Shown here one piece after another: positions 33,399 through 41,491 of a stretch of DNA of 64,000 bases (positions are counted from its first letter, which is position 1; every line of letters starts with the position of its first letter). This DNA is from Eubacteriaceae bacterium (GTDB taxonomy: Bacteria; Bacillota; Clostridia; Peptostreptococcales; Anaerovoracaceae), in contig CABIXY010000009.1 of NCBI GenBank assembly GCA_902362805.1, positions 1 to 64,000 of the forward strand, written 5' to 3'. A model generated the notes under the pieces. That model had not been told where the DNA came from and ran no database searches. It was given only the letters and a program-made list of their open reading frames with translations. The position numbers and the translations under genes are program-made.

Positions 33399-34241
33399 TT
33401 AGTTGAAAGTTCTGACCTCCGGTAAAATCAAGTGCTTGATCATTTGGTTGATATATTGTGAATTAATTGCACCGCCCGATTTGTCTGCTGTTACAATCAG
33501 ATTATCTCCCAGCGTGATGCCGTTATGGTGATACAGTTTGATTTTACTGCAGAAGTTCTCATAATAGTTCTCTTTCTCCAGCAATCCTACATGTTCCCAG
33601 TAAATTTTTCTTCTTGCAGCCGTTGTAATGACGAAATCGGGATAAGCTGTCACATTTTGTCCCTCAACAGTTGTCAATCTTAGCGCCTCCTCATACTGAA
33701 ACGGCACCTGGTAAGATGTAAGTAGATTAAATATGATGACTTCCCCTTTTGAACGAACCTGCTGACCAGTTACCGTAATATTTGACGCCTTGGGGAACTC
33801 TTTTGGGCTGCTATTTCTTTTGTTTTCGATTAGCGAGCATAGTTCTTCATAGATTGGATCTGAAAAGCAGCGTTCAGGCAAATCTTTGTACGCATTGGGA
33901 AGCTTTTTCTGTATGTATTCGGGGGAATAGTCCTGGTATTTTTTTTCCGTTCGTTTTAAAGTATTTAAATTATGCTTTAGTCTTTTTACGCTTTCTCGAT
34001 AGAATCGGTCATTTTTATACTTCTGCACCTGTGGACTATCTACTTTACCTAAATAAACTTGTTTACGTTCCGTTATACCTCTTCTCTTTACTGAGGTGAG
34101 CAGATAATACTGAAGTTGGTTGTATCGCAGCTTGTATGTAAGGGTTCCGTCTAAGCTGGGTTCAATGTTTTTGCTGTATGCATCGATTAGCATTTCCGTA
34201 ATTTTTATCTGATCTTTAATAAGTTCCATAAAGCTGTCCAT
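33399..34241 (-). CDS. PD-(D/E)XK-like nuclease-fold hypothetical protein
   Basis: A 280-residue protein of a family common as orphans in Firmicutes. Residues 1-130 are charged, helical and probably coiled coil. The C-terminal half has a restriction-endonuclease-like series: VRSKGEVIIFNLL (Glu), TAYPDFVIT (Asp), then IYWEHVGLL where Glu-x-His replaces the usual Glu-x-Lys, followed by a helix and NLIVTADKSGG. Enzyme activity is therefore uncertain. AAGGAGAATC lies upstream of ATG 34241. A decayed tail of a paralogue lies 470 bp away and the hairpin array is directly upstream, so this is an accessory island. Confidence 0.6.
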   Translation of the reverse strand: MDSFMELIKDQIKITEMLIDAYSKNIEPSLDGTLTYKLRYNQLQYYLLTSVKRRGITERKQVYLGKVDSPQVQKYKNDRFYRESVKRLKHNLNTLKRTEKKYQDYSPEYIQKKLPNAYKDLPERCFSDPIYEELCSLIENKRNSSPKEFPKASNITVTGQQVRSKGEVIIFNLLTSYQVPFQYEEALRLTTVEGQNVTAYPDFVITTAARRKIYWEHVGLLEKENYYENFCSKIKLYHHNGITLGDNLIVTADKSGGAINSQYINQMIKHLILPEVRTFN

Positions 34242-34550
34242 AGCAGATTCTCCTTTATTTGTTATTTCTCTGTCTGACAGGTTTTCTTGTTAGCATCAAG
34301 ATACGACAAAGTGCCGCAGAAAGCAAGTATGATGTCAGTTTTTGGACTTTTTTTGTCAGTTTTTGATATATTTTTGTATTTTTGCAGCATTGGGATTGCG
34401 AGGAGTTGAAGAATATCAACGCAGTCGTGCAGCTGTAAAATTGTTATGGAGGGGAGGGCTGGAGACGCGGAGTGGCTCACTAAGAGCCCGCAGGGGAGAC
34501 GACATGGTCTAACAAAATTACACCAACACCACCATTGAGTAGTTGGCGAA
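34242..34550. other. gene-free lead-in to the hairpin array
   Basis: No gene is seen. At 34483-34500 GAGCCCGCAGGGGAGACG resembles the start of an array unit (GAGTCCGCAATGGAGACG), a possible degenerate unit ahead of the regular array. Confidence 0.4.
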
Positions 34551-35371
34551 GAGTCCGCAACCGAGACATTCCGAAAAAAAGTCCAGGACAATTTGAAAGA
34601 AGCAGTGCAGATGCGGACTACAGAGGATCGTGCAGGGGAAGAAAGAGTCCGCAATGGAGACGTCCCGAAAAAAAGTCCGGGACAATTTGAAAGAAGCAGT
34701 GCAGATGCGGACAGCAGAGGATCGTGCAGGGGAAGAAAGAGTCCGCAACCGAGACGTCCCGAAAAAAAGTCCGGGACAATTTGAAAGAAGTAGTGCAGAT
34801 GCGGACAGCAGAGCATCGTGCAGGGGAAGATAGAGTCCGCAATGGAGACGTCCCGAAAAAAAGTCCAGGACAATTTGAAAGAAGCAGTGCAGATGCGGAC
34901 TACAAAGGGTCGTGTAGGGGAAGAAAGAGTCCGCAACCGAGACGTCCCGAAAAAAAGTACGGGACATTTTGAAAGAAGCAGTGCAGATGCGGACTGCAAA
35001 GGGTCGTGCAGGGGAAGAAAGAGTCCGCAACCGAGACGTCCCGAAAAAAAGTACGGGACATTTTGAAAGAAGCAGTGCAGATGCGGACTACAGAAGGTCG
35101 TGCAGGGGAAGAAAGAGTCCGCAACTGAGACGTCCTGAAAAAAAGTCCAGGACAATTTGAAAGAAGCAGTGCAGATGCGGACTACAGAAGGTCGTGCAGA
35201 GGCAGAAAGAGTCCGCAACTGAGACGTCCTGAAAAAAAGTCCAGGACAATTCGAAAGAAGCAGTGCAGATGCGGACTACAGAGGGTCGTGTAGGGGAAGA
35301 AAGAGTCCGCAACTGAGACGTCCTGAAAAAAAGTCCAGGACAATTCGAAAGAAGCAGTGCAGATGCGGACC
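34551..35371 (+). repeat. tandem array of nine 94-bp hairpin units
   Basis: Units start with GAGTCCGCA at 34551, 34645, 34739, 34833, 34927, 35021, 35115, 35209 and 35303, exactly 94 bp apart. In each, AGTCCGCA pairs with TGCGGACT 52 bases later (last pair lost in three units). An inner stem GTCCCG/CGGGAC in units 2, 3, 5 and 6 becomes GTCCTG/CAGGAC in units 7-9, a paired change, around an A-rich loop. Each 68-base hairpin is followed by a 26-base linker. Frames stay open through the array on both strands, but a 94-bp period shifts frame each unit, so coding is unlikely. Confidence 0.9.
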
Positions 35372-35530
35372 GCAAAGGTGCGCACAGATGGCAAGGCGTC
35401 ATACAGCGGACTACAAAGGTGCGCACAGATGGCAAGGCGTCATACAGCGGACTACAAAGGTGCGCACAGATGGCAAGGCATCATACAGCGGACTACAAAG
35501 GTGCGCACAGATCGCAAGGAGTCATTCGGA
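35372..35530 (+). repeat. four tandem 41-bp units
   Basis: GTGCGCACAGAT occurs at 35378, 35419, 35460 and 35501, 41 bp apart. The unit contains GCGGACTACAAAGGTGCGCAC, sharing the GCGGACTACAAAGG end of the 94-bp units, so the short array seems to derive from the end of the long one. Confidence 0.88.
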
Positions 35531-35652
35531 GATCACAATAGTCCATAGCAGAAGAATTCAATCATAAATAACAGACTGCAACAGATATCTGGCATAATTT
35601 CTAATCTTGTCTCATAAGTTTTATTAGACTTTGGGAAAGGGAGCATTGGGTT

Positions 35653-36090
35653 ATGAAGAAAGAAATTATTGCAATTGCAGTAGCTGCGGTGGTTTTAGTG
35701 GGACTGATTGTGGCATTTGGTGTAAGCTCAAAAGAGACGAATATAAAATTTGAAAAAGTCGCAGAAAAAGTGATGCCAAGGGAAATTGAAGCTGATATTC
35801 TGCCTGAATACAGAGATTTAGAGAGAGCTTTGGCATGTAAAGTAGGGAAAAATATTTACGTCATCGTAACGAGAGGCGAAAAGCCGACTGCTGGTTATGA
35901 AGTCGAAGTTGAGAAAGTTGCCTTAGAAAGCAAAGACGACAAGAGTAATTTGATCGTATATGCGAACTTTGCAGATCCAGCCGATTCAGAGAATATGGCG
36001 CAGGTGGCCTGCTACCCTTGTGCAGTAGTGAAGGTAGATATGAAGGGATTGCCTGATACCATTGAACTGAGAACGAAATTTGTGGATTAA
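35653..36090 (+). CDS. membrane-anchored PrcB-like protein
   Basis: A 145-residue protein with an N-terminal membrane anchor (residues 5-24, IIAIAVAAVVLVGLIVAFGV) and an extracytoplasmic domain with VIVTRGEKPTAGYEVEVEKV, the mark of the PrcB_C-type beta domain first described in a Treponema protease complex. The late CYPCAVVKV pair of cysteines could form a disulfide. Its role here is unknown; protease inhibition or scaffolding is possible by analogy. It stands alone, 88 bp after the repeat array region, with GGAAAGGGAGC upstream. Confidence 0.72.
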   Translation: MKKEIIAIAVAAVVLVGLIVAFGVSSKETNIKFEKVAEKVMPREIEADILPEYRDLERALACKVGKNIYVIVTRGEKPTAGYEVEVEKVALESKDDKSNLIVYANFADPADSENMAQVACYPCAVVKVDMKGLPDTIELRTKFVD

Positions 36091-36202
36091 AAGTAGAAAA
36101 GTACAAGAGACTGTATCATCTGCCACCCTTTTTGCGTGATTAGAACTTCGGTATTTCTTAATCGCACAAAAAATGCAACAAAACTTGCATATCCAGAAAA
36201 TG

Positions 36203-36221
36203 TATGGTAATATATACCATA
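36203..36221. promoter_or_regulatory. palindrome upstream of the MinD-like gene
   Basis: TATGGTA-ATATA-TACCATA, a perfect 7-bp inverted repeat, 47 bp ahead of the start. It could be an operator; no other support. Confidence 0.35.
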
Positions 36222-36267
36222 TCAGAGCGGCAAGGAAATTTCTGCCGTAATTTATGGGAGGTGGCAA

Positions 36268-37056
36268 GTGAACAGGCTATTTATTCGTGAAAGTCAAGGC
36301 GGATTGACTACAGAGATGGGGAACCCCATAGACAAAGTAAATATTGCAGTAACCGGCCTGGGTCAGAACGTTGGAACTACATTTGTTGCATCGTCTCTGG
36401 CCTTTTACTTTGCAGAGAAAGGGAATAAGCTGACTTTTACCCAATGCTTGACGCCCAGTCGCTGTAATACATTGCTGTATGATGCGGCCGCCATGGATAA
36501 GCGCTTCCATAATAGAGTTTTTAACGATTTCTACGAATTGATTAAAGAAGGAAAGCCGATCAAGGACAAGAAAAACATGGAATGTGGTATCAACTGGCGG
36601 ATCCCAATGCCTAGGGATTGCGAGAGAAAACTGGATTTGAACCAGGAGGAGAGAGCCAGACTGATTCAAGGATGTCGAGGTCAGATCTGCATTTATGATT
36701 TTGAAGCTGACGAAGACTGGGATAAATTCCTACTTGATATGGATTTGACTGTGGTCGTCGTAGACCCTCTGCCGTCAAAATTGATTCGGCACAGCGACAG
36801 GTTTAAGAGACTGAAGCAGATGGAATTGGCAGGTACCCGGATGAAATGGCTGATCAACCGCGTAAATGGGGGCGTCAACCAGCGGCAGGTAAAAGGCTAT
36901 CTCAAATCTAATGATTTGATTTTCGTAGAAACGTTCCCCATTGAAGCGATTTATGCAGACGAATTATTCTGCAAATTCCATTGGCAGAATAAAGAAATAA
37001 AATGTAAATTAATGGATGTTTTCACAAAAGTTTCACACGAAATGGACGTATTATAG
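36268..37056 (+). CDS. MinD/ParA-like protein with degenerate P-loop, next to ftsEX
   Basis: A 262-residue protein with the overall layout of SIMIBI NTPases: VNIAVTGLGQNVGTTFVASS where the P-loop lies, a switch-like ICIYDFEADEDW, and VVVVDPLPSKLI followed by MKWLINRVNGGV, the MinD-type strands. The P-loop reads GLGQNVGTT, without the lysine of KGGVGKT. GTP/ATP binding is therefore doubtful. GTG 36268 has GGGAGGTGG upstream. It ends 82 bp before ftsE on the same strand. A role in division or envelope control is inferred only from position. Confidence 0.65.
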   Translation: MNRLFIRESQGGLTTEMGNPIDKVNIAVTGLGQNVGTTFVASSLAFYFAEKGNKLTFTQCLTPSRCNTLLYDAAAMDKRFHNRVFNDFYELIKEGKPIKDKKNMECGINWRIPMPRDCERKLDLNQEERARLIQGCRGQICIYDFEADEDWDKFLLDMDLTVVVVDPLPSKLIRHSDRFKRLKQMELAGTRMKWLINRVNGGVNQRQVKGYLKSNDLIFVETFPIEAIYADELFCKFHWQNKEIKCKLMDVFTKVSHEMDVL

Positions 37057-37138
37057 CCCATTTTCTATTTAAAAAAGAGTCAAATTATAGTATACTTTAG
37101 ATATATGTGTTGAACAAACTAGAAAAAAGGGGAAAAAC

Positions 37139-37855
37139 ATGATAACATTCGACAACGTGACTAAAATATACAATACTAATGTTGGTCTTGAGAATGCAAG
37201 TGTTAACATTGATAAAGGTGATTTTGTTTTTCTCGTGGGCCCCAGCGGCGCAGGGAAATCAACGTTCATCAAACTGATCTTAAAAGAAATCAATGCCGAT
37301 TCAGGCAGTATCATAGTAGATGGAGAAGAAGTGACAGCCATGAGCAATCGGGAAATTCCCGATCTCAGAAGGAAGATCGGCATTGTATTCCAGGACTTCC
37401 GGCTGTTGCCGAAAAAGACCGTTTACGAAAATGTGGCTTTTGCGATGGAAATCTTACATAAAACAAAGCGGCAGATTAGAAAAAAAGTTCCCCAGGTTCT
37501 CAGCCTGGTGAGTATCAGTGATAAGGCAGATAAATATCCCGATGAACTTTCCGCTGGCGAACAGCAGAGAGTCGCCATCGCGAGGGCGATTATCAACAAC
37601 CCTACGGTCCTCATCGCAGATGAACCTACGGGAAATCTGGATCCTGATACGGCAAATGACATTATGGACCTTTTGAACCAAATTAATATGACGGGCACAA
37701 CGATTGTGATGGTAACCCATGCGAAAGACATCGTAGACAGGATGCAGAAGCGTGTCGTTGCAATTGAGTCCGGACATATTGTCAGAGACGAATTCGGACA
37801 GTACGGCTATGAAGAGGAGAATGACATCAGGGAGGAGGTCTTTGACGATGAGTAG
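37139..37855 (+). CDS. ftsE: cell division ATP-binding protein FtsE
   Basis: A 238-residue ABC ATPase. Walker A GPSGAGKSTFIKLIL (about residues 36-50), Q-loop FQDFRLLPKKTVYENV, signature LSAGEQQRVAIARAI and Walker B VLIADEPTGNLD are complete. FtsE pairs with the membrane protein FtsX and, by ATP hydrolysis, activates a peptidoglycan hydrolase outside. An acidic C-terminal tail follows. Its last eight bases overlap the ftsX start, and the predicted partner M23 hydrolase is the next gene. Confidence 0.95.
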   Translation: MITFDNVTKIYNTNVGLENASVNIDKGDFVFLVGPSGAGKSTFIKLILKEINADSGSIIVDGEEVTAMSNREIPDLRRKIGIVFQDFRLLPKKTVYENVAFAMEILHKTKRQIRKKVPQVLSLVSISDKADKYPDELSAGEQQRVAIARAIINNPTVLIADEPTGNLDPDTANDIMDLLNQINMTGTTIVMVTHAKDIVDRMQKRVVAIESGHIVRDEFGQYGYEEENDIREEVFDDE

Positions 37856-38738
37856 AGTTGGCTATAACATCAAACAAGCCCTGCTGCAGATTGGCAGAAA
37901 CAAAGGTATGAGCTTGGCTTCTGTCTTTGCAATCACGGCCATGATGCTGATTTTAGGGTTATTCTTTGTAATAACGGTTAATGTAAATCTCTTCACAGAG
38001 ATGGTGAAATCTGACTACGACCAAGTAGAGATTTTCCTAAAAGATGCGACTACCACAGACGAGGCCCAGTCGATGATGGACCAGATAGAGACCTACGACG
38101 ATGTCAAATCTGTTGAATATAGAACAAAAGAAGACGCACTGAAGATTATGAAGAAGAGGTGGGGAGAAAGCAGTTATCTGTTGGATTCACTAGGGGATAA
38201 CCCCCTTCCCAATTCCATTTTGATCACAGTGGACTCATTGGATAGCGCCGGCAAGGTCACCGAATATGCCGGCAGTTTGGACGGTGTAGAAGACGTCAAG
38301 TATTACAAAGAGACCGTGGAGAAGCTGACCAAGGTGACGAATTTCCTACAGATTGCGGCACTGGTAATCATGGCATTTTTGATCGTGGTATCGGTGGTCG
38401 TTGTATCTAACACCATCAAATTGACGGTCTTTGCCAGATCGAGAGAAATCTCCATCATGAAATATGTGGGGGCGACGAACTGGTTCATACGGGGTCCGTT
38501 CCTGGTGGAAGGAATCCTTATCGGCATCTTTGCTTCGCTAGTTTCAGCAGGAATTACCTACCTTCTGTACAGCAAAATTGTATCAATCATCGGCACACAG
38601 GCTATGATGATTTTATCCTCGCCTCTTGTGCCTGCAGGATATCTGGCAGGAAACCTGATCTGCATCTTCCTGGCAATGGGAATCAGCATCGGTGCCTGCG
38701 GAAGTATCATTTCGATGAGAAAGTTCTTAGATACGTAA
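37848..38738 (+). CDS. ftsX: cell division protein FtsX
   Basis: A 296-residue FtsX with a cytoplasmic N-terminus (GYNIKQALLQIGRNKGMSLA), one helix, a large outside loop (about residues 45-170) and three further helices ending near the C-terminus. The permease motif IKLTVFARSREISIMKYVGA is typical. ATG 37848 follows GGGAGGAGG; upstream codons in this frame belong to ftsE. It transmits FtsE ATPase cycles to a periplasmic or wall hydrolase, here likely the M23 protein encoded 47 bp downstream. Confidence 0.94.
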   Translation: MSRVGYNIKQALLQIGRNKGMSLASVFAITAMMLILGLFFVITVNVNLFTEMVKSDYDQVEIFLKDATTTDEAQSMMDQIETYDDVKSVEYRTKEDALKIMKKRWGESSYLLDSLGDNPLPNSILITVDSLDSAGKVTEYAGSLDGVEDVKYYKETVEKLTKVTNFLQIAALVIMAFLIVVSVVVVSNTIKLTVFARSREISIMKYVGATNWFIRGPFLVEGILIGIFASLVSAGITYLLYSKIVSIIGTQAMMILSSPLVPAGYLAGNLICIFLAMGISIGACGSIISMRKFLDT

Positions 38739-38785
38739 ATCACACTGAGAATCGTGATACGACGAACGTCATTAGGAGGAAAATT

Positions 38786-39832
38786 ATGAAGAAAAAAACG
38801 TTAATTAGTATTCTGATCTTTGTACTAATAGCAGCAATGGGAACTTTCAGTTTATCCTATGCGACTTCCGTTTCGGATAAACAGGATGAGCTGGACTCTA
38901 TCAACCAGCAAAAGGACGATGTATCCAGCGATATGAATGCGCTCACGTCCAGCATCAAAGAGCAGCAGGCCGAGATTGACAAGCTGCAGGGCACTATGGA
39001 CAAGAAACAGGCTGAAATCGATGAGGCCGAAAGAGATATCGAAGAGACTAAGAGGAATATCGAAGAGAGGCAGGACGGTCTCGACAACAGACTGCGGACC
39101 ATGTACAAGAATGGTTCGGTCGGGTTTCTCGATGTGTTATTGGGCTCCAACAGCATTTCGGAGTTCATCTCAAATCTGGAGATGATTCAGAGAATCTACA
39201 AAAATGACCAGAACACTTTGACGACGCTGGAAGAACAGCACCAGGAACTGGAAGAGAAACAGACCGCTTTAAAAAACGAGAAATCTGAGCTCAGCCAACA
39301 GAAAGCTGTAGCGGAAGAAAAACAGTCGGCGTTACAATCTGACAAAAAAGCGCTGCAGGCGAAGCTGGATGAACTCAACGCTGAGGCTGACAAAGTCAGC
39401 AGCGAAATCGCAGGCCTGCAGGATCACGACAAGGTCTACACAGGCGGCAAATTTATCTGGCCGACGACATCCAGCACGATCACTTCGCCGTTCGGCTTTA
39501 GAATCCATCCTGTTACAGGTGTCTACACAGGCCATACGGGTGTGGATATCGGCGTGGGCATGGGATCTCCTGTCTATGCAGCCGCATCGGGCAGAGTCAT
39601 CATCGCAGGTCCTTACGGAGGCTACGGCAATGCGGTGGTCATCGACCACGGAAGCGGCATCAGTACCCTGTACGGTCACAACAGCAGTGTCAGCGTCAGC
39701 GTAGGGCAGAATGTAAAGCAGGGTCAGGTAATCGCCAGCTCCGGCTCTACAGGTATCTCTACAGGACCGCATCTGCATTTTGAAGTGAGAGTCAACGGCT
39801 CTTATGTCGATCCGATGCAATATTTTAATTAA
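38786..39832 (+). CDS. coiled-coil M23 peptidoglycan endopeptidase (EnvC/PcsB-like role)
   Basis: A 348-residue secreted protein. A signal peptide (residues 1-27, cleavage near SYATS) precedes a long coiled coil (about 30-215). The C-terminal LytM/M23 domain begins at FIWPTTSSTITSPFGFRIHP. Zn ligands are seen in HTGVDIG and HLHFEV, so the enzyme looks catalytically intact. Position directly after ftsEX matches systems in which FtsX binds the coiled coil to release hydrolase activity at the septum. AGGAGG precedes the start. Confidence 0.93.
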   Translation: MKKKTLISILIFVLIAAMGTFSLSYATSVSDKQDELDSINQQKDDVSSDMNALTSSIKEQQAEIDKLQGTMDKKQAEIDEAERDIEETKRNIEERQDGLDNRLRTMYKNGSVGFLDVLLGSNSISEFISNLEMIQRIYKNDQNTLTTLEEQHQELEEKQTALKNEKSELSQQKAVAEEKQSALQSDKKALQAKLDELNAEADKVSSEIAGLQDHDKVYTGGKFIWPTTSSTITSPFGFRIHPVTGVYTGHTGVDIGVGMGSPVYAAASGRVIIAGPYGGYGNAVVIDHGSGISTLYGHNSSVSVSVGQNVKQGQVIASSGSTGISTGPHLHFEVRVNGSYVDPMQYFN

Positions 39833-39844
39833 CGGTCAGGAAAA

Positions 39845-41485
39845 ATGATGAAGTTACAACCTAGAATTTTAGAATTGTTGAATAAGAGAGGGATTCGGAC
39901 GGAAGAGGAAATGAGGGAATTTCTGTCTGAGAAACCTCAGAAAACATACGATCCATTCCTGCTTCTCAATATGGAAGCAGGAGTGGATTTCATATTGTCT
40001 TCGATAGAAGATAATGAGCGAATCTGCATATACGGTGACTATGATGCCGACGGAATCACCTCCACCTCTGTTTTGATGGAGGTTTTGTCCAAGCTGACAA
40101 AGAATTTGACTTATTATATTCCCTCCAGATTTGAAGAGGGTTATGGTCTGAACTGTGAAGCTCTGAAAAAAATCAAAGAGAATGGCGTGGACTTGGTCAT
40201 CACTGTGGACTGCGGCAGCGTTTCCTGTGCAGAAGTGGAATACGCGAAAGAAATCGGGCTGAAGATTCTGGTCACAGATCACCACACGATTACGGACAAG
40301 CAGGCTGACTGTCTGATCATCAATCCCATGCAGCCAGGCTGTCCCTATCCTTTTAAACATCTGGCCGGCGTCGGCGTCGCTTTCAAACTGGCACAGGCAT
40401 TGGCGGCGGAAACAGGCTTGCCAAAGAGTGCAGTGAATCGGACGCTGGATTTGGTCGGTATCGGCACCATCGGTGACATCGTTCCCCTGGTGGACGAGAA
40501 CAGAACCTTGGCCAAATACGGTATCAGAGCGATCAACGTCAGTCAAAGACTGGGACTGGTCAAGCTGATAGAAGGGGTCAGCCTCGACAAGGGGGCCATA
40601 AGTTCTGAAAACATATCATATATCATCGTACCGCACTTGAACGCGTCGGGCAGAATGGAAAATGCCAGAATTGCCGCCAGACTGATGATGGGCAATGACG
40701 AAGAGAAGGTGAGCCAGGGTGTAAACAAGCTGATTGCGTGTAATACAGAGCGGAAAAAAATACAGAGCGATACCTTCGAAATCTGTAAGGCTTTAGTAGA
40801 AGAAAAATATAAGGATGATGATTTTCTGGTGCTGGACTTGGAAGATGCGCACGAAGGCATTACCGGTATTGTGGCGGGGAAGATCAAAGAGACTTATCAC
40901 AGACCTGCTGTGATCGTAACGCCTACAGGGGATGATTGTCTTAAAGGAACGGGCCGCAGTATTGAGGGAGTCAATATTTACGATTTGTTAAAGGAAAACG
41001 ACGATCTATTTGAGCGGTTTGGAGGCCATGCGGCAGCCTGCGGCTTTACGATGAAACGAGAGAATCTTCCGGTCCTCCGGGCGAACCTGAATCAAGCTAT
41101 GAAGCGCCTGTGCGGAGAGAATCCGAATTTGTTCAAACAGAAGCTGACAGCGGATATGATTCTCAGTGCGACGGATGTCAACCTGGAATTGATCGAAGAA
41201 ATGAAGCTGCTGGAGCCTTTTGGCTGCGAGAACCCGCAGCCTCTTGTGCAGGTCAGTCTAGTGCCCGATGCCCTGCGGAGGATGGGTGCCAGCGGTCAGT
41301 ATACGAAGTTTAACGGTCGTTTGGACGACGGCCGTGAATTGCAATGTGTCATATTCAAAGATGCCAGTGAATATGATGAAATATTGCAGAAGAATCAAAA
41401 AATCAATATCATAGGCACCCTCAGCAGTCAGTCATGGAACGGAAAAGAATACATGCAGATGACTGTTTTAGGGGCAGAAGAATAA
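39845..41485 (+). CDS. recJ: single-stranded-DNA-specific exonuclease RecJ
   Basis: A 546-residue DHH-family 5'-3' exonuclease. Motifs are ICIYGDYDADGITSTSVLME, VITVDCGSVS, VTDHHTITD, INPMQPGCPYPFKHLAGVGV, then DHHA1 with FGGHAAACGFTM and a C-terminal OB fold (residues 430-546). It works in RecF-type recombination and base excision repair. At 546 residues it is near the short end of the family. The start ATG-ATG follows TCAGGAAAA, 12 bases after the M23 gene. ctpA follows 6 bases later. Confidence 0.93.
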   Translation: MMKLQPRILELLNKRGIRTEEEMREFLSEKPQKTYDPFLLLNMEAGVDFILSSIEDNERICIYGDYDADGITSTSVLMEVLSKLTKNLTYYIPSRFEEGYGLNCEALKKIKENGVDLVITVDCGSVSCAEVEYAKEIGLKILVTDHHTITDKQADCLIINPMQPGCPYPFKHLAGVGVAFKLAQALAAETGLPKSAVNRTLDLVGIGTIGDIVPLVDENRTLAKYGIRAINVSQRLGLVKLIEGVSLDKGAISSENISYIIVPHLNASGRMENARIAARLMMGNDEEKVSQGVNKLIACNTERKKIQSDTFEICKALVEEKYKDDDFLVLDLEDAHEGITGIVAGKIKETYHRPAVIVTPTGDDCLKGTGRSIEGVNIYDLLKENDDLFERFGGHAAACGFTMKRENLPVLRANLNQAMKRLCGENPNLFKQKLTADMILSATDVNLELIEEMKLLEPFGCENPQPLVQVSLVPDALRRMGASGQYTKFNGRLDDGRELQCVIFKDASEYDEILQKNQKINIIGTLSSQSWNGKEYMQMTVLGAEE

Positions 41486-41491
41486 GGTGGC

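Noticed and set aside
34262..35218. Long open frame on the minus strand through the hairpin array, 318 codons
   Set aside because: The apparent repeat protein is produced by a 94-bp unit read in three successive frames. No ribosome site fits, composition is odd (RTLSSPARP, HCFFQIVLDFF), and many other frames across the array are equally open.
34551..35530. CRISPR array
   Set aside because: Units are 94 and 41 bp, linkers are as conserved as the hairpins, and there are no unique spacers or cas genes in the window.
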